From Ruminococcaceae bacterium HV4-5-B5C (lineage in GTDB: Bacteria; Bacillota; Clostridia; Oscillospirales; Acutalibacteraceae): 64,000 bases of DNA. The position numbers and the translations under genes are program-made. The notes under the pieces were generated by a model that searched no databases, was not told where the DNA came from, and saw only the letters and a program-made list of their open reading frames with translations. The DNA is taken from positions 44,761 to 108,760 of the forward strand of contig FXYJ02000008.1 of the NCBI GenBank assembly GCA_900184925.1, given 5' to 3'. This document shows, one piece after another, positions 37,873 to 45,991 of the stretch. Within the stretch, counting starts at the first letter, position 1. Every line of letters begins with the position of its first letter.

Positions 37873-39468
37873 TTAAGCCGGCGTCTTCGTGAGCTCGATG
37901 TATTCGTCAAAGGAAGTAACTCTGTCAATACAGTTTTCCTCTTTTAACTCTATAATTCTGTTTGCTACCGTTTCCACAAACTGATGGTCATGGGAGGTAA
38001 AAAGGATGACCCCTTTAAAGTTGGCAAGGCCGTTGTTTACTGCGGTGATTGACTCCAGGTCCAAATGATTGGTCGGTTGGTCCATAACCAGAACATTTGA
38101 GCCGTACATCATCATGCGGGAAAACATGCACCGAACTTTTTCGCCACCTGAAAGCACGTTCACGGGTTTTAATACGTCGTCGCCCGAAAACAGCATCCGC
38201 CCTAAAAAACTGCGCAGATAGGTTTCGGTGGTGTCCTTCGCATATTGTTCCAGCCACTTCAGAATGCTGAGCTCGCAGCCGGCAAAAAACGAGGAACTGT
38301 CGTTGGGGTAATAGGACTGCGACGTGCTGACACCCCATTTGAAAGAGCCGGAATCGGGTTCCATCTCTCCCATCAGGATTTTAAACAGCGTCGTAACGGC
38401 GGTATCATTCTCGCCCACAAAGGCAATTTTATCGCCGCGGTTTACTTTGAACGAAACATTTTTCAGCACTGACTCGCCATTTATTTCCTTGCTGAGGTTC
38501 TCCACCGTCAAAATTTCCTTCCCTGGCTCCCGGTCCATCTGGAAGCCTATGAACGGGTATCGGCGGGAAGACTCCGGCAAATCTTCAATGTTGAGTTTCT
38601 CCAGCAATTTTCTGCGCGAAGTGGCCTGCTTTGCCTTCGATTTGTTCGCGGAAAACCTGGCAATAAAATTTTGAAGTTCCTTTGCCTTTTCTTCATTCTT
38701 TTTATTCTCGTCGCGCTTCATCTTCTGAATCAGCTGGCTGGATTCATACCAGAAATCGTAGTTGCCAACATACATCTGTATTTTAGCGTAATCGATATCC
38801 ACAATATGGGTACAGATTGTATTCAGGAAGTGCCGGTCGTGCGATACGACGATAACCATTCCGGGAAAATTCAGCAGAAAATCCTCCAGCCACTCAACAG
38901 ACGCCAGATCAAGGTGGTTGGTTGGTTCGTCCATCAGGATCACATCAGGCGATCCGAAAAGCGCCCGTGCTAGAAGAACTTTCACCTTTAGTTTCCCGTC
39001 CAGCAGGCTCATTTGCGTGGCAAGCAGCTCATTGCCTATCCCAAGGCCCTTCAGCAACTTGGCTGCCTCCGACTCCGCGTCCCACCCGTTCAGCTCCGCA
39101 AATTCACCTTCGAGCTCGGCAGCGAGAATACCGTCCTCATCTGTAAAATCCTTCTTGGAATAAATTTCTTCTTTTTGCATGATAACTTCATACAAACGCG
39201 GGTTTCCTTGCAGAATCGTATCCAATACCGTAAAATTGTCAAAAGCGTACTGATCCTGTTTTAAAACGGACACGCGAGTCTTTTCTGAAACTACGACTTC
39301 GCCGGTGGAGGGTTCCAATTCCCCGGACAGAATTTTCAAAAAAGTCGATTTCCCAGCTCCGTTTGCTCCAATAATTCCGTAGCAGTTGCCCTGCGTAAAT
39401 TGCAAGTTGCAGTGCGAAAACAAGTCCGTCCCGCTGTAATTCAGGCTTACATTCGTTACATTAATCAT
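37873..39468 (-). CDS. ABC-F family ATPase
   Basis: This 531-residue protein contains two ABC domains without membrane segments: Walker A GANGAGKST and signature-like LLDGKLKVKVLLA in the first, LSGGEKVR and VLVMDQPTNHLDLES in the second. A charged linker (KMKRDENKKNEEKAKELQ) lies between them. ABC-F proteins act on the ribosome, some giving resistance to ribosome-targeting antibiotics; this one looks closest to the YbiT/YkpA translation-factor group. The second P-loop is degenerate (GENDTAVTT). The start at 39468 has GAGG five bases upstream. Confidence 0.9.
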   Translation of the reverse strand: MINVTNVSLNYSGTDLFSHCNLQFTQGNCYGIIGANGAGKSTFLKILSGELEPSTGEVVVSEKTRVSVLKQDQYAFDNFTVLDTILQGNPRLYEVIMQKEEIYSKKDFTDEDGILAAELEGEFAELNGWDAESEAAKLLKGLGIGNELLATQMSLLDGKLKVKVLLARALFGSPDVILMDEPTNHLDLASVEWLEDFLLNFPGMVIVVSHDRHFLNTICTHIVDIDYAKIQMYVGNYDFWYESSQLIQKMKRDENKKNEEKAKELQNFIARFSANKSKAKQATSRRKLLEKLNIEDLPESSRRYPFIGFQMDREPGKEILTVENLSKEINGESVLKNVSFKVNRGDKIAFVGENDTAVTTLFKILMGEMEPDSGSFKWGVSTSQSYYPNDSSSFFAGCELSILKWLEQYAKDTTETYLRSFLGRMLFSGDDVLKPVNVLSGGEKVRCMFSRMMMYGSNVLVMDQPTNHLDLESITAVNNGLANFKGVILFTSHDHQFVETVANRIIELKEENCIDRVTSFDEYIELTKTPA

Positions 39469-39791
39469 TCTTACCTCTATTTTGATGTCTTTCAATTTTA
39501 GGCGGAGGATTATGAAGGATTATAATATATTTATATCATCCTTTTTCCGCAAATGAATCCTCTTTTGCTTTCCCGGCATCCTGCGCCAAAGCTGACTTTG
39601 TGCGAAATTGCAGCGCAGGTGAGTCAGGGCATTAAATCAGTAAACTGCATCAATAAAAAAATCAAAGCAGAAGCAAAGAATAAGCCGATTTGCGCGGTTC
39701 ATAACCCAAGTTATCATTATTGTATCATTTTTCTGCAGTTGCTTCAATAACATCATATGGAAGCATATTTACATATGAGGATTATTTTAAA

Positions 39792-39842
39792 GAATGTACG
39801 CCTATCTCTACGAAATGTATCCGTAGAGATAGGCGTACATTC
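39792..39842. repeat. Perfect 21-bp inverted repeat (hairpin)
   Basis: Arms 39792-39812 and 39822-39842 are exact complements around a nine-base loop. On the minus strand the right end is followed by TTTAAAAT, so it could terminate transcription arriving from the cassette array before the ABC-F gene. Its length and perfection exceed an ordinary terminator. Confidence 0.65.
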
Positions 39843-39973
39843 GATGGTACTTGAACTTAATCATATTCACAGAGGAAGAATTACCGCTTCCGTATCACAA
39901 TCGGCTGTTGTAGATTAACATGCCTATTAATCAGCTTTCATAAAGAGACAGAATTTTGCGGAACAGAATTAAT

Positions 39974-40026
39974 AAACATTATGCGAAGTTCGGAGAATGC
40001 TTCGAACTGACTGTTGTGCTCATAAT
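39974..40026 (-). repeat. attC-like cassette site C
   Basis: The plus strand begins AAACATTATGCGAAGTTCGG and ends TGCTCATAAT. The inner stem is AGTTCGGAG paired with CTTCGAACT, and the outer stem ATTATG with CATAAT, leaving unpaired spacers in between. It lies seven bases after the stop of the DUF4288 gene. This is one of the best-preserved copies. Confidence 0.65.
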
Positions 40027-40033
40027 TAGGACG

Positions 40034-40450
40034 TTATTTATGGCGAAGCAAGTGCAATTCTTCAATCGTGCACATATCATATTTTCTATCTAATTGCATT
40101 TTTTCATCTTCGCCTGGCTCCTTTTGAAAGAAAGTCGAATATATTTCAACAGTTGATTCGGGAGAATCAAAGACATGAAAGCAATCTATCGATTTGTAAA
40201 ACTCATTATTTACTATTTGACCATATATATTTTCGTAAACTTCGTTATCTTTTTGGGCTGTCGTTTCAGCAATTTGATAGGCGTTATCAAAGGAAGATGC
40301 TTTGACCAACAGAATACTTTCTTCAAAGAATACTTTTGTATTCTGGAAGAATTCATCAATTTTATCTTGGTCTGGCATTCCCGAAATTGTGATCTTATGC
40401 AAAAGCTTTACGCCATACCAATCCAGTGCACTTTTTGGTATTTCACTCAT
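40034..40450 (-). CDS. DUF4288 family protein (cassette gene)
   Basis: This 138-residue soluble protein begins MSEIPKSALDWYGVKLLHKI and has the acidic core FEESILLVKASSFDNAYQIAE typical of the DUF4288 family, which has no known function. GGTGATATA precedes the ATG. It is a single-gene unit between sites D and C, in the same direction as the other cassette genes. Confidence 0.7.
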   Translation of the reverse strand: MSEIPKSALDWYGVKLLHKITISGMPDQDKIDEFFQNTKVFFEESILLVKASSFDNAYQIAETTAQKDNEVYENIYGQIVNNEFYKSIDCFHVFDSPESTVEIYSTFFQKEPGEDEKMQLDRKYDMCTIEELHLLRHK

Positions 40451-40470
40451 TATATCACCAATTTTTTGTT

Positions 40471-40570
40471 ATAAAAATACATGCTGTTTGCAAACGCCCA
40501 TTATATGGTATCAAGTAAACATTATGCGAAGTTGGGGGATAGGGGGAAAACCGCCCCATTATGCTCAAAA
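40471..40570 (-). repeat. attC-like cassette site D with conserved leader
   Basis: The core AAACATTATGCGAAGTT starts at 40517. The inner stem is a G-run paired with a C-rich arm (GGGGGATAGGGGG and CCGCCCC) in place of the usual CGGAG stem, so the fold is kept while the sequence changed. The leader 40471-40516 matches those of B and E and holds the palindrome GTTTGCAAAC. Confidence 0.6.
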
Positions 40571-40589
40571 CCTGTATCTTCAAGATTTC

Positions 40590-41255
40590 TTAAAGAATGA
40601 ACATAATGCATAATGTTAAATATGTATACTTTGTATTTCGACTTAAAAGAAGATAAACCAATCCGAAACAAAAACCTCCTGCTGCTGCAAGCACTCCTAC
40701 AAAAAAGTTCCCTTTTGTACCCCAATGTGCCAATCCCCAAGTTAATGCAACAACAATACCGCCATACGGTATGTTTTCCTTTTTAAACCACAATTCACAG
40801 GCTTTTTGTCCGAATACAATGATAAGCATAAAAAGCAATGTTTCAAACAAATAGTAGATGTACTGAAAAATAAATTTGGGCATCCCGTTGCTATAAAACT
40901 CATGGAATACTTTAGAGCCATTCCAGTTTATAAACTGGTTGATCAACACAAATACAACGCATACCACTGTTAGAATCCATTGCCATACCCTGATTTTATT
41001 CTTGCTTTCAAAAAGATTAAAATCATATTTTTTATGTGCGTATTTTATTATAAAAACTGCAATCAGGCCCCATGTGATACAAGTCAATATCCAATGACAA
41101 ATTGACTGGGTTACGCCCCATTGCATCATTGGTAGACCATAAATTACCGGTTCAAGCAAATACGCATAGAGAGCTTCTACCATAAGTCCCGCAAATGCGA
41201 TCAATGCCAAAAACAGATAATCTATTCCTTTTGCTTTTTTCTTATTAGTATCCAT
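40590..41255 (-). CDS. CPBP-like membrane protein (cassette gene)
   Basis: This protein of about 221 residues has six to seven membrane segments. The end (VVALTWGLAHWGTKGN, FGLVYLLLSRNT) resembles the CPBP (CaaX protease and bacteriocin-processing) family, but the usual EExxxR motif is replaced, so proteolytic activity is doubtful. The start is uncertain: ATG at 41255 or GTG three codons earlier, both with weak ribosome sites. It lies between sites E and D. Confidence 0.6.
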   Translation of the reverse strand: MDTNKKKAKGIDYLFLALIAFAGLMVEALYAYLLEPVIYGLPMMQWGVTQSICHWILTCITWGLIAVFIIKYAHKKYDFNLFESKNKIRVWQWILTVVCVVFVLINQFINWNGSKVFHEFYSNGMPKFIFQYIYYLFETLLFMLIIVFGQKACELWFKKENIPYGGIVVALTWGLAHWGTKGNFFVGVLAAAGGFCFGLVYLLLSRNTKYTYLTLCIMFIL

Positions 41256-41280
41256 TTGCTGCACTCTTTCATTCGTTTAA

Positions 41281-41380
41281 TATAAACTACATGCTGTTTG
41301 CAAGCGCCCATTATATGGCATCAAGTAAACATTATGCGAAGTTCATGGAAAGCTCCGAACTGTTGAGTATGCTTATAACG
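41281..41380 (-). repeat. attC-like cassette site E with conserved leader
   Basis: The core starts at 41327 (AAACATTATGCGAAGTTC) and ends TATGCTTATAAC. The inner right arm CTCCGAACTG keeps the family sequence. The leader 41281-41326 is almost identical to those of B and D. The site ends 53 bases after the stop of the LUD-domain gene. Confidence 0.6.
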
Positions 41381-41433
41381 ATCAATTCAGGCGGCACGTT
41401 TAATTGTAATTCATATATTCCAAATAATTAAGG

Positions 41434-42027
41434 TTAAAATCCTAATTCCTGATCCACAAAGATGATTTCACACTTCATACCCCGTGGCACTCGCTCAATT
41501 ACCGAGATGATGCGGCAAATTCGGTCAGGGCTGTTGCAATTATAGCATTTGTCTCCCTTGACTGCACATGGCGTTTTTGCGCCCAGTCGTCTGGCATTTA
41601 AGGGGGCAGCTACATTTTTACACCGTGAATAGGCTTCGCTGATATTAGCTGTAATTTTATTTCTCCCGATAACGTAGTAACAGGATTGAGGGCCAAAGGC
41701 AGTCATGGCAACACGATTTCCCGTTGCGTCTATATTAACAATTTCTCCAGTTTCCGTTATTGCGTTAGCACTGGTTATATAAATATCCGCACAATTTGCA
41801 AGTTTCCGCACTGCCAAGCCTGAAATTTTATTGTGCCATATGACAGCATTTTTTTGTTGTAGAACCTCAAACAATCCCATTTCTCTTAAAGTTTCACTTC
41901 CACCAAATCCAATGGTTTGATTTTGTAAAACATCGGCCAGATAACAGCAAGTCTCTTCCTTTGTTGAAAAAAACTGTGTTGTAAATCCATGCCGCTCAAA
42001 GTTCTGCCTTATCTGCGAATATTCCAT
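41434..42027 (-). CDS. LUD-domain (LutC-like) protein (cassette gene)
   Basis: This 197-residue protein matches the LUD/DUF162 domain found in lactate-utilisation protein C: GFGGSETLREMGLFEVL, the DIYITSANAITETGEIVNID segment and a C-terminal cysteine group (CAVKGDKCYNCNSPDRIC). No lutA or lutB accompanies it, so its role is open. It is a stand-alone gene between sites F and E. Confidence 0.8.
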   Translation of the reverse strand: MEYSQIRQNFERHGFTTQFFSTKEETCCYLADVLQNQTIGFGGSETLREMGLFEVLQQKNAVIWHNKISGLAVRKLANCADIYITSANAITETGEIVNIDATGNRVAMTAFGPQSCYYVIGRNKITANISEAYSRCKNVAAPLNARRLGAKTPCAVKGDKCYNCNSPDRICRIISVIERVPRGMKCEIIFVDQELGF

Positions 42028-42123
42028 AAATTCATCCCCAACCTTACTATTATTACTCTAATACAAATTCTTGCTTAATTGCGCACGATATAAATAATTA
42101 GGTTATGCTCCCATTGAATGTTA

Positions 42124-42170
42124 TAAACATTATGAGAAGTTTGATTTTGCTGAATTATTCTTCGTTATTC
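42124..42170 (-). repeat. attC-like cassette site F (diverged)
   Basis: It has the core AAACATTATGAGAAGTTT, but the right half is AT-rich and poorly paired. It overlaps the stop of the acetyltransferase gene (42169). The flank on the other side contains GTTATGCTCCCATTGAATG, related to the leader of site I. Confidence 0.45.
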
Positions 42171-42621
42171 ATGATGCATTTTGATTGAAAAACTTTTTCT
42201 TCAGAATCACAGGCGTTACGTCATCGTTATAAAACGTCATTGGTTCTCCAATAATGTTCCCACCCAAATTGCAGATGATTTTCACAGTAGCATCCCTTGC
42301 CTCTATGTAAACTTCCTCAACCTGTTGGGAGAATAAATCGTCCAAAGAGTACCGAGCTAATTTTGTACCAATATGCAACCCTCGATAGCTCTTTCCTATT
42401 GCGAATCTTCCCCAATGAATCTGATCATTTTCTTTCCATGCCGCGACTGCCCCGACAATAGATGTGTCTATTGAAGCGCACCACCATCGTGGAAACTTTT
42501 CGGCGGGCAGCGGAATAATGGTAGCAGGAATCTTTTGCTCGCCCGCAAACACATCTAATTCCATCTGAAGGATGTCACCCATATCCCGGCTAACCGCTCT
42601 TCTAAAAATAAGATTATCCAT
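42169..42621 (-). CDS. GNAT-family N-acetyltransferase (cassette gene)
   Basis: This 150-residue GNAT protein has the acetyl-CoA loop around FAIGKSYRGLHIGTKLA and a typical end DVTPVILKKKFF. The acceptor is unknown. It starts with ATG at 42621 after AAGGAG and is a single-gene unit between sites G and F. Confidence 0.8.
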   Translation of the reverse strand: MDNLIFRRAVSRDMGDILQMELDVFAGEQKIPATIIPLPAEKFPRWWCASIDTSIVGAVAAWKENDQIHWGRFAIGKSYRGLHIGTKLARYSLDDLFSQQVEEVYIEARDATVKIICNLGGNIIGEPMTFYNDDVTPVILKKKFFNQNAS

Positions 42622-42809
42622 ATATTACTCCTTAAGTTAATTGCAAGCTTTGTTAATAACGGTTCGTCGCATCCGTGATGAGCGCGGGCACCGGTTTCAC
42701 AGTTTTGCCTCCGGTTCATGCAGTTCCAAGAATTAATGATAGAACAGAATCCCATCAAACTTAATACAATAAATAAGAATTTCCTTCAGTCGGGCAGGCT
42801 GGAGAGAAT

Positions 42810-42859
42810 AAACATTATGTGAAGTTCGTTCAGCTTTTGTAGCTGCCAATATGCTTATT
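42810..42859 (-). repeat. attC-like cassette site G
   Basis: The core AAACATTATGTGAAGTTCG is followed by an inner hairpin, CAGCT-TTTGT-AGCTG, and the end ATATGCTTAT. The stop codon of the NUDIX gene (42855-42857) lies inside the site. Confidence 0.55.
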
Positions 42860-43376
42860 TTTTTCTATGACATCCATAATGATTCCTTATTTCAAAAAAT
42901 AATTGTATCAAACTTTGATAATAGGGTATAAACTCTCCATTTTCCATCATTGAGAATATCTCATCTTCGGAAGCCCACTTTACACGCTGAACTTCTTCAT
43001 ATTGCAATGTCAGTTTAGCAATGTTAATATCCTTCTGGATCAAATAAACATCATCAAATCCAGTTTCAAAGTTGATTGTGATATGCGGTCTTATTTTCTG
43101 AAAATCTAATTTTAAACCCAGTTCTTCCGATAATTCTCTCTCAACTGCAGTTTGGCTTGTATCACCCTTAATAGCACTTCCTCCAACCGTGATATCCCAC
43201 ATGTTGGGCCACCCTTCTTTGAACGGTTGCCTTTGCTGAATTAACATTTCATCTTTAGAATTAAATATGCACGCATGAACTGCTAAATGGAAATCTCCTG
43301 TTTTGAAAGGCTCTCCGCGAACCATGGTTTTATCCGTTTTATTCCTCTCGAAATCATATACATCCCACAGTTCCAT
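42855..43376 (-). CDS. NUDIX hydrolase (cassette gene)
   Basis: This 173-residue protein resembles the isopentenyl-diphosphate isomerase/YfcD-like NUDIX branch: MELWDVYDFERN start, VHACIFNSKDEMLIQQRQ, and a Nudix box GGSAIKGDTSQTAVERELSEELGL. The box has Asp where the consensus has Glu after the glycine. It would hydrolyse or isomerise a nucleoside-diphosphate-linked compound; the substrate is unknown. Its coding sequence ends inside site G. Confidence 0.85.
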   Translation of the reverse strand: MELWDVYDFERNKTDKTMVRGEPFKTGDFHLAVHACIFNSKDEMLIQQRQPFKEGWPNMWDITVGGSAIKGDTSQTAVERELSEELGLKLDFQKIRPHITINFETGFDDVYLIQKDINIAKLTLQYEEVQRVKWASEDEIFSMMENGEFIPYYQSLIQLFFEIRNHYGCHRKK

Positions 43377-43428
43377 ATTACACCTCTTAGTAAATAAATA
43401 ATAGATCCTAGTCCCCTTCGCAGAGTGT

Positions 43429-43482
43429 AAACATTGCGAAGTTCGGAGGATGCTCCGAACTTCCGGAATTGCTCTTTTTATA
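43429..43482 (-). repeat. attC-like cassette site H
   Basis: The core is AAACATTGCGAAGTTCGG, missing the AT of the usual ATTATG. The inner stem GTTCGGAG pairs perfectly with CTCCGAAC. It ends 37 bases after the stop of the FMN-reductase gene. Confidence 0.55.
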
Positions 43483-43519
43483 CTAAATTAGCGTCTGAAG
43501 GTCACTTTCGGGCCCAGTG

Positions 43520-44164
43520 TTATAGGCTATGCGCAAAATCCCGGATCTTTTGAAGTTCTGGGGAATTCTTCATATCGCCCTTTGCACGCATTCCCCCGAT
43601 CTCGAAAACACCCAGGTCCGCAAAGCGATTGATTTTTGCCACCTTTCGGTATTGGTCAACTGCAGCGGAATTAATGTGAGTCGATTCACCGACAGCAGGT
43701 TCTCCACTCCCAAACATACCGACGTTTCTGGGCAGGTTATTATTTTCAGCCATTTTTTTAAACCGCGCAATGATTTCTGACGTAATGATCGTAGGTCCCC
43801 CGGAAACGATAAACAGTGCGGAAGACAGGGAATGAAACCCGACGGTGTGAACGCGCGAGTAAAACCGGTTTAACACGGCGACCATTTGTGCCGATAGGCC
43901 GCATGAATAAAGCGGAGATGCAAACACCACTAAATCGGCCTGGTCCATGGCCCGGTAAATGTCGTCCATGCCATCCTTTTGGACACAGGCGCTGCCGTGC
44001 GAATGGCAGTAATCGCACCCGAGGCACGGATTCACCTTTGTTGTGTAAAGATTGATTTTTTTCGTGGTATGACCGTTTTCTCTGGCAGCTTCCAGAAAGG
44101 TATCGGACATGGTCTCAGTATTTCCATTTTTTCTCGGACTTCCGTTAATCACTAGAATATTCAC
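43520..44164 (-). CDS. NADPH-dependent FMN reductase / flavodoxin-family protein (cassette gene)
   Basis: This 214-residue protein starts MNILVINGSPRKNGNTETMSD, the FMN-binding loop, and has CLGCDYCHSHG, a cysteine-rich insertion common in multimeric flavodoxin-like reductases, then VFASPLYSCGLSAQM. It reduces flavins or quinones. Its codon use looks more GC-rich than that of the neighbouring cassettes, which fits independent origins. It lies between sites I and H. Confidence 0.85.
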   Translation of the reverse strand: MNILVINGSPRKNGNTETMSDTFLEAARENGHTTKKINLYTTKVNPCLGCDYCHSHGSACVQKDGMDDIYRAMDQADLVVFASPLYSCGLSAQMVAVLNRFYSRVHTVGFHSLSSALFIVSGGPTIITSEIIARFKKMAENNNLPRNVGMFGSGEPAVGESTHINSAAVDQYRKVAKINRFADLGVFEIGGMRAKGDMKNSPELQKIRDFAHSL

Positions 44165-44222
44165 TACCGCTAATCCATCCTTTCTAATTTTGACAGCAAA
44201 CCATGCTCAATGGGAATTAAGT

Positions 44223-44276
44223 AAACATTGTGTGAAGTTGAGAATACTCCGAATTGGCCGTTATACTGGTAAAACC
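44223..44276 (-). repeat. attC-like cassette site I
   Basis: The core AAACATTGTGTGAAGTTG is followed by an inner stem around GAGAATACTC and the end GTTATACTGG. It directly abuts the stop codon (44277) of a truncated gene, so this cassette has lost most of its coding sequence. Confidence 0.5.
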
Positions 44277-44348
44277 TTAAATATAGCGCCTTACTCCACT
44301 CATGTAGTCTTTGTACTCTTCACCAAATTTTTTTATACACCACCTTTT
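44277..44348 (-). pseudogene. C-terminal remnant of an isoprenylcysteine methyltransferase-like protein
   Basis: The minus strand encodes IKKFGEEYKDYMSGVRRYI and a stop. This is the typical ending of ICMT/NnrU-type membrane methyltransferases (FGEEYxxYxxxVxRYI). An in-frame stop precedes it by 23 codons, so the rest of the gene is missing. It ends immediately before attC-like site I, as a cassette gene would. Confidence 0.45.
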
Positions 44349-44374
44349 TCATCCCTGACATAAAGTCTAAATAA

Positions 44375-44409
44375 AAGCAGGCTGGACTCGGTAGGAGCTT
44401 AGCCTGCTT
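44375..44409 (-). terminator. Terminator of the MFS gene
   Basis: AAGCAGGCT (44375-44383) pairs with AGCCTGCTT (44401-44409). TTTTATTTA follows on the minus strand, and a T6 run is present on the plus-strand side. Confidence 0.65.
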
Positions 44410-44532
44410 CCGTATTTTTTAAAGCTCAGGGTCAATTAACGCCTGTAAAACAGAATATCATTCTCTTGGATAAATCCGCCTGGCCAGGAAACGCAGGGAT
44501 TCTCTGGCAGGAACAATGCAGTAGGCGGAAGG

Positions 44533-45720
44533 TCACTCGCTCACGCGCTGATTTTTCACCGTCAGTGCAAGAAGGCCGGCGGCCAGAGCAAAAATACCCA
44601 TCCCAATGAAGGCAGGCACATATGAGCCATGCGAATTGTCGATAATCATTCCGAAAAGCGTGGGTCCGATAAAGCCGCCTAAAGTACCTCCGGTGTTGAT
44701 TACGCCGATTGAAGAACCGATCATGCGTTTGTGCAGAATCTTATGCGGCCAGGTGAAGAGGCCAACAAACATCAGTTCGCAGAAAAAGATGCTCACGCTC
44801 AGCAGCACGCAGACCGTGACGTAGGAGTGTATTACCGAGGCAATGACAAGCAGCAGCCCCAATAAACCTGCGATCGTGAGGAGCATGGGCTTTTCTCTGC
44901 CCACAAAGCGGCCGAAAAGTTTACCCGCGAGCAGCGCGCCTGCCACACCGAGCAGTGCCGCGGTGGCGAGTATGGGGGTGAGCTGTGATATCTGCACGCC
45001 GTAGGTCTTAACAAGAAAGGTTGGCATGAAGGTATTAAGACTATAAATCACAATGTTATAGGACAGCATGGCAAAAAAGATAGCCCACACACTGCGGTCG
45101 CAGAGAACCTCTTTGATTTTTACCTTGCTTTTTTCCTCAACCGAAGGCATTGCCCCTTTGTTGGGCAGCATGATAGTGATACCAAGCAGCGCCAGAACAA
45201 ACAGGCCGCTGAGCAGGTAATAGATGCTCTGCCAGCCATAGCTGCTGATCATTTTGACACCAATGACCGAAGAGAGGATGCCTCCGATGCCGCCGGTTGC
45301 CAGCAGCAGCGACTGGGCAAAGGGGCGTTTTTCGATGGGGTAATTGAGCGCAACCGATTTGGCTGACGATGAAGGGTACCCCGCGTCGCCAATGCCCATC
45401 ATGAAGCGGATGGCCAGAAACAGCGGAAATACACCCGCAAAGCCGAAAAGCAGGGTGAACACCGCACAGTTGATTAGGGTGAACATCAGCACCGGCTTGT
45501 AGCCGAATTTATCCGCTATATAGCCGAAAGGCACCTGCATGATGGAGTAGCCGAGGAAAAAGATACTCACGATCAAACCGGTCTGGGTGGAATTCAGGTG
45601 AAAATTGTTCGCAATGGGAATAAGCGAGGTGCCAATGATGGTTTTATCCATGTAAATTAATGTATAGCCGAACATGAGAAAAACAGTAATCACATTCGGC
45701 TGGATTTTGCGCTCACGCAT
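44533..45720 (-). CDS. Major facilitator superfamily transporter
   Basis: This 395-residue protein has twelve predicted membrane segments and the MFS loop 2-3 motif region GYIADKFGYKPVL. It resembles the anion:cation symporter/hexuronate branch (YMDKTIIGTSLIPIANNFHL start). The substrate is unknown. It is divergent from the M20 peptidase gene 270 bases away. A link (import of a peptide or acylated amino acid and its hydrolysis) is possible but unproven. Confidence 0.87.
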   Translation of the reverse strand: MRERKIQPNVITVFLMFGYTLIYMDKTIIGTSLIPIANNFHLNSTQTGLIVSIFFLGYSIMQVPFGYIADKFGYKPVLMFTLINCAVFTLLFGFAGVFPLFLAIRFMMGIGDAGYPSSSAKSVALNYPIEKRPFAQSLLLATGGIGGILSSVIGVKMISSYGWQSIYYLLSGLFVLALLGITIMLPNKGAMPSVEEKSKVKIKEVLCDRSVWAIFFAMLSYNIVIYSLNTFMPTFLVKTYGVQISQLTPILATAALLGVAGALLAGKLFGRFVGREKPMLLTIAGLLGLLLVIASVIHSYVTVCVLLSVSIFFCELMFVGLFTWPHKILHKRMIGSSIGVINTGGTLGGFIGPTLFGMIIDNSHGSYVPAFIGMGIFALAAGLLALTVKNQRVSE

Positions 45721-45991
45721 GGTCGTGATCCTCCTTTTATCGCAGGTTGCATTGTTATAGCAATTTGAAAAATTAAGCGGAATGGATTTTGTTTTCTCCC
45801 GTTTTTATTTAAATGGGCTATAATGATTTTACTATACCATTTATCACCTGGTGCTTCAAGAAAATAATTGAATCGATGCGAATATTGACTTCCTTTATCT
45901 ATCGTTTTATAGTAGCAGATAGATATTGGCGTTATCGGCATCTTAGATTTTATCTTAAACAAATCAAATACATAAGAATTCAGGTGTGCAA

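Noticed and set aside
39553..39750. 65-codon plus frame between the ABC-F gene and the large hairpin
   Set aside because: No Shine-Dalgarno, no similarity, and it lies against the direction of all neighbours.
36317..44276. Insertion sequences as the source of the repeats
   Set aside because: No transposase, no terminal inverted repeats around the genes and no target-site duplications were seen.
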